From: DASYYE01 sp035946955 | GTDB lineage: Bacteria; Actinomycetota; Actinomycetes; Streptosporangiales; Streptosporangiaceae | Length of the DNA: 8,859 nt | NCBI GenBank assembly: GCA_035946955.1 | Contig: DASYYE010000070.1 | Coordinates: 1-8,859, forward strand | Reading direction: 5' to 3' | Shown here: one piece after another, positions 1 to 5,643 of the stretch | How positions within the stretch are numbered: the stretch's first letter is position 1 | Layout: each line of letters starts with the position of its first letter | Made by a program: the position numbers and the translations under genes | The notes under the pieces: model-generated | Told to the model about the DNA's origin: nothing | Databases searched by the model: none | The model's input: the letters and a program-made list of their open reading frames with translations, nothing else

Positions 1-88
1 CTTCCTGCGCAACAAGCGTGACGAGTGGCGCGAGTACCGCTACCAGGTCACCCAGTTCGAACTGGACCGCTACCTGCCCTCGCTGTGA
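1..88 (+). CDS. glnA: Glutamine synthetase, type I, C-terminal end (partial)
   Basis: Only the last 28 codons are present (frame starting at base 2, TGA at 86-88). The peptide begins FLRNKRDEWREYRYQV and ends FELDRYLPSL. This matches the closing helix of type I glutamine synthetases, where a [LV]RNKR-EW--YR--V stretch precedes an EL--YL end. The enzyme makes glutamine from glutamate, ammonia and ATP in the cytoplasm. Support from context is strong, because the gene for its adenylylating regulator, glnE, lies about 2.3 kb downstream on the same strand; in actinomycetes glnE is often close to glnA or glnA2. Which paralogue this is (glnA1, glnA2 or another) cannot be told from the fragment, nor can the adenylylation-site tyrosine be checked because it lies upstream of the window. 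Confidence 0.75.
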   Translation, partial: FLRNKRDEWREYRYQVTQFELDRYLPSL

Positions 89-92
89 CGGA

Positions 93-116
93 GGGCCGTC
101 AGCGCCACGGCAGCCC
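93..116 (+). terminator. Possible hairpin after glutamine synthetase
   Basis: Five bases after the stop codon, GGGCCGT (93-99) can pair with ACGGC (107-111) and, across a 2-nt bulge, CCC (114-116), leaving a 7-nt loop. There is no T-run after it, so it is at best a weak or Rho-assisted terminator. In DNA this GC-rich such a stem can arise by chance. The remaining gap up to the next gene (117-203) shows nothing else I can support. Confidence 0.22.
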
Positions 117-203
117 GGTGACTACCCGGCCGCCTGGTGCCCGGGCCGATGAGCAGGACTGGCACGGTTCTCTCCGCCCGTTTGGTGCTGGCATGCTGGG
201 CAC

Positions 204-1523
204 GTGAACGAAGACGGCCTCACGGCCGAGAACCCCCCAGAGCCGCAGGCTGCGGCCAAGCCGGGCCATGTGGCCGTTGGACGTCGTCCCCGCGGCCCGG
301 GAGCCGCTGCCCCGCGCCGTGCCCAACCGCCCACCGGCCGCACGCGGCGTGCCCGCCTGTGGGCGGCGGCAGAGGCCAGGGGCATACCCCTGCGGGCGAT
401 CCTCACCACGGTCGCGGTCGTCGTCGCGGTCTACCTGGCCGGCAAGGTCGTGTACCGGCTGAAGGACGTCATCCTGCTGATGGTGGTCTCGGGCTTCATC
501 GCGCTGCTGCTGAACCCCCTCGTCGTGGCCCTGCAGCGCTGGGTGGGCAGCCGTGCGGTCGCGGTCACGATCGTGACCATTCTCGCGGTGGCCGCTTTCT
601 CCGGCCTGGCCTATGCGTTCGGCTCCCCGCTGGTCAACGGCCTGACCCACCTGGCTGAGAAACTGCCGGGCTATGTGAGCCAAGCCGAGCAGGGCCGGGG
701 GTGGGTCGGCCACCTCGTGACCAAATACCACGTGCAGGCCTGGGTCACGAAGAACGCACCCAAGCTGGCCAGCTATGGCCAGAACCTGGCGAGCCCGGCG
801 CTGACCCTGGGCAAGGGCGCCGTCAACCTCATGATCACGCTGTTCACCATCTTCGTCCTGGTCGTGTTGCTGATGGTCGAGGGCCCGAAGATGCGGACCG
901 GGCTGCTCGGCCTGATGACTGCCAACAGGGCGGCGGTCATCACCCGGATAGCCAAGGAGGTCAACCGGTCGGTCACCGGGTACATGCTGGGGAACTTCGC
1001 GACCTCGATCATCGCCGGGGTCGTGGTGTTCGTGACGCTGGCCCTGATGGGCGTGCCGTTCCCGTTCCTGTGGGCACTGTGGGTGGCGCTCGTGGACTTC
1101 CTGCCGATGATCGGCGGGGCACTGGCCGGCATCCCGACCATCCTGTTCGCGTTCTTCCACTCATTCACGGCCGGACTGGTCACCCTCGTTGTCTTCCTCG
1201 TCTACACCCAGGTCGAGAACCACATCCTCAACCCCGTGATCATGAGCAGGACGGTGCGGATCAACCCGCTGCTCGTCCTGGTGTCGATCCTGGTCGGCGT
1301 GTCGCTGGGAAGCTGGGTCGGCGGCTTCTTCGGCGGTTTCGTCGCGGCCCTGCTCTCCATCCCGCTCGGTGGCGCCGCCCAGGTGATCGTGGTCGAGGTC
1401 TGGCGCGACACCGCCCCGCCCCCGGCCCCCGGCGTGGCATCGCTGCCGGGCCAGGAACCCGCGCCCCCGGCGGCCAGCCCGGAACCCCCGGACCCGGTCG
1501 GCGAGTCCCCTCTCGTGGGGTGA
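204..1523 (+). CDS. AI-2E/PerM (UPF0118) family membrane permease
   Basis: This 439-residue protein belongs to the AI-2E transporter family (YdiK/TqsA/PerM-like), integral membrane proteins proposed to export autoinducer-2 or other small molecules or ions; the substrate here is unknown. Hydrophobic segments lie near residues 64-84, 88-110, 117-140, 207-226, 261-283, 286-312, 313-335 and 355-396. A soluble stretch at about 141-205 sits between the third and fourth, as usual for the family. Diagnostic signatures are VDFLPMIGGALAGIPT (297-312), YTQVENHILNPVIMSRTV (334-351) and the glycine-rich GSWVGGFFGG (369-378). Residues 1-60 are basic and Pro/Ala-rich, and 401-439 form a Pro-rich tail; both are probably cytoplasmic and disordered. 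The GTG start at 204 lacks a Shine-Dalgarno sequence. A weak -10-like CATGCT at 192-197 would suit a leaderless transcript, and GTG 270 is an alternative start still ahead of the first membrane helix. The gene is probably cotranscribed with the small membrane protein that begins 3 nt after its stop. Confidence 0.9.
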   Translation: MNEDGLTAENPPEPQAAAKPGHVAVGRRPRGPGAAAPRRAQPPTGRTRRARLWAAAEARGIPLRAILTTVAVVVAVYLAGKVVYRLKDVILLMVVSGFIALLLNPLVVALQRWVGSRAVAVTIVTILAVAAFSGLAYAFGSPLVNGLTHLAEKLPGYVSQAEQGRGWVGHLVTKYHVQAWVTKNAPKLASYGQNLASPALTLGKGAVNLMITLFTIFVLVVLLMVEGPKMRTGLLGLMTANRAAVITRIAKEVNRSVTGYMLGNFATSIIAGVVVFVTLALMGVPFPFLWALWVALVDFLPMIGGALAGIPTILFAFFHSFTAGLVTLVVFLVYTQVENHILNPVIMSRTVRINPLLVLVSILVGVSLGSWVGGFFGGFVAALLSIPLGGAAQVIVVEVWRDTAPPPAPGVASLPGQEPAPPAASPEPPDPVGESPLVG

Positions 1524-1526
1524 CCG

Positions 1527-1757
1527 ATGGCCATCACCATGTACGGCGTGGCCGCGCTCAGCTTCATGATGGTGATGTACGCCCTGGAGTCGCGGGGACG
1601 GGTGTTCATCGCGCTGTTCGCCCTGGGGTGCGCCCTGTCGAGCGGCTACGGGTTCCTCGCGGGCACCTGGCCGTTCGGGGTGGTCGAGGCCCTGTGGTGC
1701 CTGGTGGCCCTGCGGCGCTGGGCAGGCGCGGTCCCCGTCAAGCAGCCAGACCACTAG
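1527..1757 (+). CDS. Small conserved actinobacterial membrane protein
   Basis: This 76-residue protein of unknown function has two or three membrane-spanning segments, near residues 4-20, 26-45 and 48-63. They are joined by a short charged loop (ESRGR, 21-25), and the third is followed by basic ALRRW. The stretch YGFLAGTWPFGVVEALW (41-57) resembles small hypothetical proteins I know from other actinomycetes, so I take it as a real conserved gene. Its ATG lies 3 nt after the permease stop, and GGGG at 1517-1520 gives a plausible ribosome binding site 6 nt away. It therefore looks translationally coupled to the permease, and may be an accessory subunit or simply a co-expressed neighbour. No function is assigned. 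Confidence 0.8.
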   Translation: MAITMYGVAALSFMMVMYALESRGRVFIALFALGCALSSGYGFLAGTWPFGVVEALWCLVALRRWAGAVPVKQPDH

Positions 1758-1812
1758 CTGAGGGCGAGGCAGAGAGCCGCGTTTCCCCGGCCGCCCGGGA
1801 AGGCGCCAACGT

Positions 1813-1843
1813 GCCCGTATTACGTGGTACACGTAATACGGGC
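1813..1843. promoter_or_regulatory. 31-bp palindromic operator of the toxin-antitoxin locus
   Basis: The arms GCCCGTATTACGTG (1813-1826) and CACGTAATACGGGC (1830-1843) are perfect reverse complements of 14 bp around a 3-nt GTA centre. The core is AT-rich compared with everything around it. It ends 21 nt before the antitoxin GTG at 1865. VapB/MazE-type antitoxins are known to bind palindromes in their own promoters and repress the operon, alone or with their toxin, so an autoregulatory operator is the simplest reading. A role as an RNA hairpin is less likely, because no T-run follows. The promoter itself must overlap or flank this element, but I cannot pick its -35 and -10 with confidence. The rest of the gap from 1758 shows nothing recognisable. 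Confidence 0.75.
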
Positions 1844-1864
1844 TACGCCACTGCTGAGGCTGTC

Positions 1865-2104
1865 GTGGTAGTGAACAGCAAAGGCCAGGTGACCATCCCG
1901 GCGCATCTGCGGGCCAAGTACGGGCTGCACACCGGGGACGAGGTCGAAGTCGTCGAGGTTGACGGCGCACTCCAGATCGTCCGCACCGAAGGCGCCGAGA
2001 CCAGGGGGCAGCGGCTTGTGCGCCGACTGCGCAACACGGCCACCAGCGAGGACGTGACAGGCATGAGCACCGACCAGATCATGGCACTGCTACATGGCGA
2101 ATGA
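1865..2104 (+). CDS. AbrB/MazE/SpoVT-fold antitoxin (VapB-type)
   Basis: This 79-residue protein has an N-terminal swapped-hairpin AbrB DNA-binding domain: VNSKGQVTIPAHLRAKYGLHTGDEVEVVEVDG fills about residues 3-36 in two contiguous blocks, with the family hallmark SKGQVTIP. The C-terminal segment (about 40-79, ending STDQIMALLHGE) has the form of a toxin-wrapping tail. It should neutralise the cognate PIN-domain RNase and repress the operon through the 1813-1843 palindrome. The start is set by TGAGG (1855-1859) 5 nt before GTG 1865. An in-frame GTG at 1811 would translate the operator, including a rare TTA codon, so I reject it; GTG 1871 is a possible minor start. The stop overlaps the toxin ATG by 11 nt, typical of translational coupling. 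All expected parts appear intact although the toxin is not. Confidence 0.85.
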   Translation: MVVNSKGQVTIPAHLRAKYGLHTGDEVEVVEVDGALQIVRTEGAETRGQRLVRRLRNTATSEDVTGMSTDQIMALLHGE

Positions 2105-2304
2105 CCCGGCAGCGATCCGGTCCGCGACCCTTGTCGACTCATGCGTGCTGCTCGCTGTCATCACCGGTGACCAGCGATGGGCTGACTGGTCGGCGGGGGA
2201 GATCGCAGCGGCTATTGACCCGCCATGTCCGGCGGTACCGGACGTACTTCCCGACCATCGACATCATCGCGCCGGCTCCATCCGAAGACGAGACAGCCGT
2301 GTGA
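2094..2304 (+). pseudogene. VapC-type PIN-domain toxin, internally deleted and frameshifted
   Basis: PIN-domain toxins are Mg-dependent RNases of roughly 130-140 residues. Here only the two ends remain. The frame of ATG 2094 gives a normal PIN start, ATLVDSCVLLAVITGDQRWADWS (residues 11-33), including the first catalytic Asp (D15). After about residue 39 it turns into unrelated sequence and runs out to 2351. In the next frame, from about 2209, RLLTRHVRRYRTYFP then TIDIIAPAP reads as a normal PIN C-terminus ending at TGA 2302-2304. About 60-70 codons, including the central acidic residues, are missing, and the join near 2200-2212 is out of frame. The usual TRD acidic residue of the C-terminal piece is TRH here, a further sign of decay. 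The product cannot be an active nuclease. A sequencing error is unlikely because a large block is absent, not one base. Confidence 0.8.
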
Positions 2305-2348
2305 CAAGCCCTGAGCCGCTGGGGAGGCGCTGCGGGCGGTTGGTGTTC

Positions 2349-2360
2349 TAGCGTGCTGGG
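2349..2360 (+). promoter_or_regulatory. Likely leaderless promoter (-10) of glnE
   Basis: TAGCGT at 2349-2354 fits the actinobacterial TANNNT -10 motif. Its last base is followed by 6 nt and then GTG 2361, which places transcription initiation at or next to the first base of the start codon. No Shine-Dalgarno sequence precedes the GTG, as expected for a leaderless mRNA. No clear -35 is visible. The rest of the 2305-2348 gap shows nothing else. Confidence 0.5.
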
Positions 2361-5300
2361 GTGAGTGTCCCGCGGAAGACCACGCTGACCGCGCGGCTGG
2401 CGCGTATGGGGTTCGCCGACCCCGGGCAGGCGGGACGGCTGCTCGGCGATGGCCTGGGGCTTGACGCCGAGGAAGCCAGCGGCGCGGGCACCGCGTTGCT
2501 CGACGCGGTCGCGGCCGCCGCCGACCCTGACCTGGCACTGGCCGCGCTGGCGCGGCTGCCACCCGACCAGGAGCTGCGGGCCGCCCTGCGCGCCGACACT
2601 GGGCTCCGTGTCAGGTTGACCGCGGTGCTCGGGGCCAGCGCGGCCCTGGGAGACCACCTCACCCGCCATCCCGGTGACTGGCAGGTGCTCCGGGGAGAAG
2701 AGCCGCTCCCCGTACCCACCGCCGCCGACCTGCGCGCCGACCTGCTCACAGCGGTGGGTGCGGACCCCGCCCAGCCGGGACCGCTCGCAGGCCGCCCGGG
2801 TTTTGGAACAAGGGGAGGAGGACCAGGTGCCTACGGTGACGGTGGCACGGCTGTTGAGCCGGCCGTGGCGCTGCGGGCCGCCTACCGGCGGCGGCTGCTC
2901 TCGCTGGCCGCCCGCGACCTCACCGGCGAGGCCACACTCGACCAGGTGGCCGCCGAACTGGCTGACCTGGCAGCGGCGGCACTGGAGGCGGCGCTGGCCG
3001 TCGCCCGGTCGCAGCTTACGGCCTCAGCCGCCCCCTGCCGGCTGGCCGTGGTCGCCATGGGCAAGTGCGGTGCCCGGGAGCTGAACTACGCCAGTGACGT
3101 TGACGTGGTGTTCGTGGCAGAGCCCGAGTCGGCCCTGGGCACCGCGACCCGGCTGGCCACCGGGCTGATCAACGTGTGTTCGCAGAGCACCACCGAGGGG
3201 CCGCTGTTCCCCGTGGACCCCAACCTGCGTCCCGAGGGCCGTGACGGCCCGCTGGTCCGCACGCTCGCCAGCTACCGCGCGTACTACCAGCGCTGGGCCA
3301 AGACCTGGGAGTTCCAGGCGCTGCTCAAGGCCAGGCCGGTCGCGGGCGACCGCGGCCTCGGCCAGGACGCGGTCGACGCCCTGGGCCCGCTGGTGTGGCA
3401 GGCCGCGCAACGCGAGAACTTCGTGGCCGACGTGCAAGCGATGCGGCGCAGGGTGGTGGGCACGCTGCCGGCCGCGCGGGCGGACCGCGAGATCAAGCTC
3501 GGCCCCGGCGGCCTGCGCGATGTCGAGTTCGCGGTCCAGCTCCTCCAGCTCGTGCACGGCCGCACAGACGAGTCGCTCCGCGAACCCGCCACCCTGCCCG
3601 CGCTGGCCGCGCTGGCGGAGGGCGGCTACGTCGGCCGCGAGGACGCCGCCCGGCTCGCCGAGGCGTACCGGTTCCTGCGCCGCCTGGAACACCTGCTCCA
3701 GCTCAGGAACCTGCGGCGCACCCACACGCTGCCCGACGACGAGTCGGCGTTGCGGCGGATCGGCCGTGCCCTGCGTCGCATGCAGGCCGGCGCACCCGAA
3801 GCCGATCCGGTCAGCACAGGGGTTCTGTGGGCCCAGACCGCTATGGGGACGGCGGGTTTGGCATACAGACCCGCTGGGCCTGCGGTGTCGCGGATGTCGC
3901 CGCGCGGCGACCCAGCGGAGGAGTTGCTCACCCAGTGGCGGCTGCACACACGTGAGGTGCGGCGGCTGCACGAGAAACTGTTCTACCGGCCGCTGCTCGA
4001 CGTGGCGGCGACACTGCCCAGTGAGGCGGCCGGGCTCACCCCGCAGGCCGCCCAGGCGAGGCTGGAGGCGCTCGGGTACGCGGACCCGGCCGCCGCCCTG
4101 CGGCACATCGAGGCACTGACCTCCGGTGTGTCCCGGCGGGCAGCGATCCAGCGGACGCTGCTGCCGCTGATGCTCGGCTGGTTCGCCGACTCACCCGACC
4201 CGGATGCCGGCCTGCTCGCGTTCCGCCAGTGCAGCGACGCGCTCGGCCGCACACCGTGGTACCTGCGGCTGCTGCGCGACGACATGTCGGTGGCCCAGCG
4301 GATGGCCCGCGTGCTCGCCGCCAGCCGTTACGCCACCGACCTGCTGCTGCGCCAGCCTGAGATGGTGGGCCTGCTGCGCGACGACGCCGAACTGACGCCG
4401 CCGCCGCGGCCGGCGCTGGCAGCAGAGGCCACGTTCGCCGTCAGCAGGCACGCGGGTGCCGAGGACGCGGTCGGCGCGGTGCGGGCACTGCGCCGCCGCG
4501 AACTGCTGCGGGCGGCCGCCGCGGACCTGCTCAGCCGCACCCAGGTGGAGGAGACCGGCGAGACACTGACCACCGTCACGGCCGTGACCGTGCAGGCGGC
4601 CCTGCAGGTCGCGCTGCGCAGCGCCGAAACAGCCCTGGGCGGCCCGCTCCCGACGCGCTTGTGCGTGATAGCCATGGGCCGCTTCGGTGGGCACGAGACC
4701 GGGTACGGCAGCGACGCCGACGTGATGTTCGTGCACGACCCGCTGCCGGGCGCGCCCGAGCGCGAGGCCACCGACGCCGCACACGCGGTCGCGGAAGACC
4801 TGCGCAGGCTGCTGGCGCGGCCCGCCCCCGACCCACCGCTGGTCATCGACCCCGGCCTGCGTCCCGAAGGCCGCCAGGGGCCACTGGTGCGCACCCTCGC
4901 GTCCTACCGTGCCTACTATGAGCGCTGGTCGGTGCCCTGGGAGGCGCAGGCCCTGCTGCGGGCCGAGCCGACCGCGGGCGACCAGGCACTGGGGGAGCGG
5001 TTCACCAGCCTCGCCGACGAGTTCCGGTACCCGGCGCACGGCATCCCCGATGCCTCCGTCCGGGAGATACGGCGGCTGAAGGCGCGGATGGAGGCGGAGC
5101 GGATGCCCCGCGGCGTGGATCCTGCCCTGCACCTCAAACTCGGTCCGGGCGGGCTGTCCGACGTGGAGTGGGTCGTCCAGCTCTTCCAGCTCCGCTACGC
5201 CCACGCGGTGCCCGGGCTGCGCACCACCCAGACACTGGCAGGCCTGGCAGCGGCCGTGGCCGCGGGGCTGGCCCCCGGCGACGGCGCGGCCGCGCTGGCG

Positions 5301-5510
5301 GCGGCCTGGCGGCTGGCCACCCGAGTCCGCAACGCCGTGGTGCTGGTGCGGGGCAGGCCAGCCGATGTGATCCCCTCCCGGCAGCAGGAACGCGCCGCAG
5401 TGGCATCGGTGCTCGGCTACCCTCCCGGCGCGTGGCAGGAGATGGTCCAGGACTACCGGCGCGCCGCCCGCCGGGCACGCACCGTGATGGAGCAGTTGTT
5501 CTACGGTTGA
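2361..5510 (+). CDS. glnE: Bifunctional glutamine synthetase adenylyltransferase/adenylyl-removing enzyme
   Basis: GlnE adjusts nitrogen assimilation by adding AMP to glutamine synthetase or removing it. The 1049-residue protein shows the expected two-headed layout. The N-terminal adenylyl-removing nucleotidyltransferase carries MGKCGARELNYASDVDVVF (233-251, metal ligands D246/D248) and KLGPGGLRDVEF (379-390). The C-terminal adenylyltransferase carries MGRFGGHETGYGSDADVMF (772-790, D785/D787) and KLGPGGLSDVEW (926-937). Each half repeats LRPEG followed by GPLVRTLASYRAYY (296-309 and 840-853). The central linker (about 530-690) includes HEKLFYRPLL. The usual actinobacterial ELGY before the second SDxD reads ETGY. 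Length exceeds the usual 950-1000 residues because of two insertions, about 141-167 and 474-518. The start is GTG 2361, whose product opens MSVPRKTTLTARLARMGFAD as in homologues. It sits just after the broken toxin and is probably transcribed from its own promoter. Confidence 0.97.
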   Translation: MSVPRKTTLTARLARMGFADPGQAGRLLGDGLGLDAEEASGAGTALLDAVAAAADPDLALAALARLPPDQELRAALRADTGLRVRLTAVLGASAALGDHLTRHPGDWQVLRGEEPLPVPTAADLRADLLTAVGADPAQPGPLAGRPGFGTRGGGPGAYGDGGTAVEPAVALRAAYRRRLLSLAARDLTGEATLDQVAAELADLAAAALEAALAVARSQLTASAAPCRLAVVAMGKCGARELNYASDVDVVFVAEPESALGTATRLATGLINVCSQSTTEGPLFPVDPNLRPEGRDGPLVRTLASYRAYYQRWAKTWEFQALLKARPVAGDRGLGQDAVDALGPLVWQAAQRENFVADVQAMRRRVVGTLPAARADREIKLGPGGLRDVEFAVQLLQLVHGRTDESLREPATLPALAALAEGGYVGREDAARLAEAYRFLRRLEHLLQLRNLRRTHTLPDDESALRRIGRALRRMQAGAPEADPVSTGVLWAQTAMGTAGLAYRPAGPAVSRMSPRGDPAEELLTQWRLHTREVRRLHEKLFYRPLLDVAATLPSEAAGLTPQAAQARLEALGYADPAAALRHIEALTSGVSRRAAIQRTLLPLMLGWFADSPDPDAGLLAFRQCSDALGRTPWYLRLLRDDMSVAQRMARVLAASRYATDLLLRQPEMVGLLRDDAELTPPPRPALAAEATFAVSRHAGAEDAVGAVRALRRRELLRAAAADLLSRTQVEETGETLTTVTAVTVQAALQVALRSAETALGGPLPTRLCVIAMGRFGGHETGYGSDADVMFVHDPLPGAPEREATDAAHAVAEDLRRLLARPAPDPPLVIDPGLRPEGRQGPLVRTLASYRAYYERWSVPWEAQALLRAEPTAGDQALGERFTSLADEFRYPAHGIPDASVREIRRLKARMEAERMPRGVDPALHLKLGPGGLSDVEWVVQLFQLRYAHAVPGLRTTQTLAGLAAAVAAGLAPGDGAAALAAAWRLATRVRNAVVLVRGRPADVIPSRQQERAAVASVLGYPPGAWQEMVQDYRRAARRARTVMEQLFYG
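2781..2861 (+). other. glnE: Gly-rich in-frame insertion in GlnE N-terminal domain
   Basis: Codons 141-167 encode a low-complexity loop rich in Gly (GFGTRGGGPGAYGDGG) between the N-terminal helices and the conserved ALRAAYRRRLL segment. The codons are unlike the rest of the gene: ggt ttt gga aca agg gga gga gga, where the surrounding sequence nearly always ends codons in G or C. It reads as noncoding or foreign DNA that stays in frame, at a surface loop of the adenylyl-removing domain. The exact borders are estimates from memory of family members, not from an alignment. Confidence 0.45.
3780..3914 (+). other. glnE: In-frame insertion in GlnE linker carrying two compact hairpins
   Basis: Homologues usually run from the LPDDE-ALRR-GRAL helix almost directly into the (T/A)-W--H-REVRRLHEKLFYRPLL segment. 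Here about 45 extra residues (474-518, including GVLWAQTAMGTAGLAYRPAG) separate them. The DNA contains CACAG/CTGTG (3815-3819/3825-3829, 5-nt loop). It also contains a 9-bp stem GCGGGTTTG/CAGACCCGC (3852-3860/3866-3874, loop GCATA, one G-U pair as RNA). GGCCCAG/CTGGGCC (3830-3836/3874-3880) brackets the second hairpin. Codons such as aca, gtt, ttg, gca, aga and cct are atypical for the gene. This is compatible with a small palindromic element that was captured without breaking the frame; borders are approximate. Confidence 0.45.
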
Positions 5511-5512
5511 AT

Positions 5513-5572
5513 AGCATGCCGCGCGTACAACCACTGCCCCGGAGGCGGCGTGCGATGGCGGTGGGGCATGCT
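5513..5572 (+). terminator. Long hairpin directly downstream of glnE
   Basis: Two base after the glnE stop, AGCATGCC (5513-5520) pairs perfectly with GGCATGCT (5565-5572). Inside it, CCACTGCC (5531-5538) pairs with GGCGGTGG (5557-5564) with one G-U pair. The two right-hand arms are contiguous, giving a 16-bp stem with a 10-nt bulge on the left and an 18-nt loop. Only TT of a T-run follows before GAG. Its position suggests a terminator or mRNA 3'-end stabiliser for glnE, intrinsic termination being imperfect without a longer U-tract. The rest of the gap to 5643 holds only the ribosome binding site of the next gene. Confidence 0.5.
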
Positions 5573-5628
5573 TTGAGAACGGTTGTGGCGGTCAGGGTGC
5601 GGCTGCCGGCGCGGTGACGCTTGAGGGC

Positions 5629-5635
5629 GGGGAGG
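5629..5635 (+). promoter_or_regulatory. Ribosome binding site that fixes the debranching enzyme start
   Basis: GGGGAGG lies 8 nt before GTG 5644, a strong Shine-Dalgarno match. An in-frame GTG at 5614 has no such site and would translate through this sequence, so 5644 is the preferred start. Confidence 0.75.
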
Positions 5636-5643
5636 CAGTAGCA

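Noticed and set aside
99..1160. A 353-codon open frame on the - strand opposite the permease
   Set aside because: Its product is rich in His, Arg, Gln and Asp with no domain, the usual antisense shadow of a high-GC gene, whereas the + strand frame encodes a clear AI-2E family protein.
701..2104. A 467-codon open frame on + ending in the antitoxin sequence
   Set aside because: Only its last 79 codons make sense. The rest overlaps the permease and small membrane protein out of frame and is Arg/Gly/Pro-rich shadow.
1811..2104. GTG 1811 as the antitoxin start
   Set aside because: It has no ribosome binding site and would translate the palindromic operator, including a TTA codon. TGAGG before GTG 1865 and the start of the AbrB domain favour 1865.
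2139..2669. A 176-codon - strand frame over the toxin and start of glnE
   Set aside because: It has no recognisable domain and biased shadow composition, and it crosses the glnE promoter and coding start.
4191..5534. A 447-codon - strand frame opposite the glnE C-terminal half
   Set aside because: It has no domain, and the + strand carries conserved GlnE motifs throughout. It is antisense shadow.
5516..5617. A 33-codon + frame in the glnE-debranching gap whose stop overlaps GTG 5614
   Set aside because: It is Arg-rich without features, its start lies within the left arm of the post-glnE hairpin, and it has no ribosome binding site.
5614..5643. GTG 5614 as the debranching enzyme start
   Set aside because: A strong Shine-Dalgarno sequence (5629-5635) lies inside the extension and points to GTG 5644.
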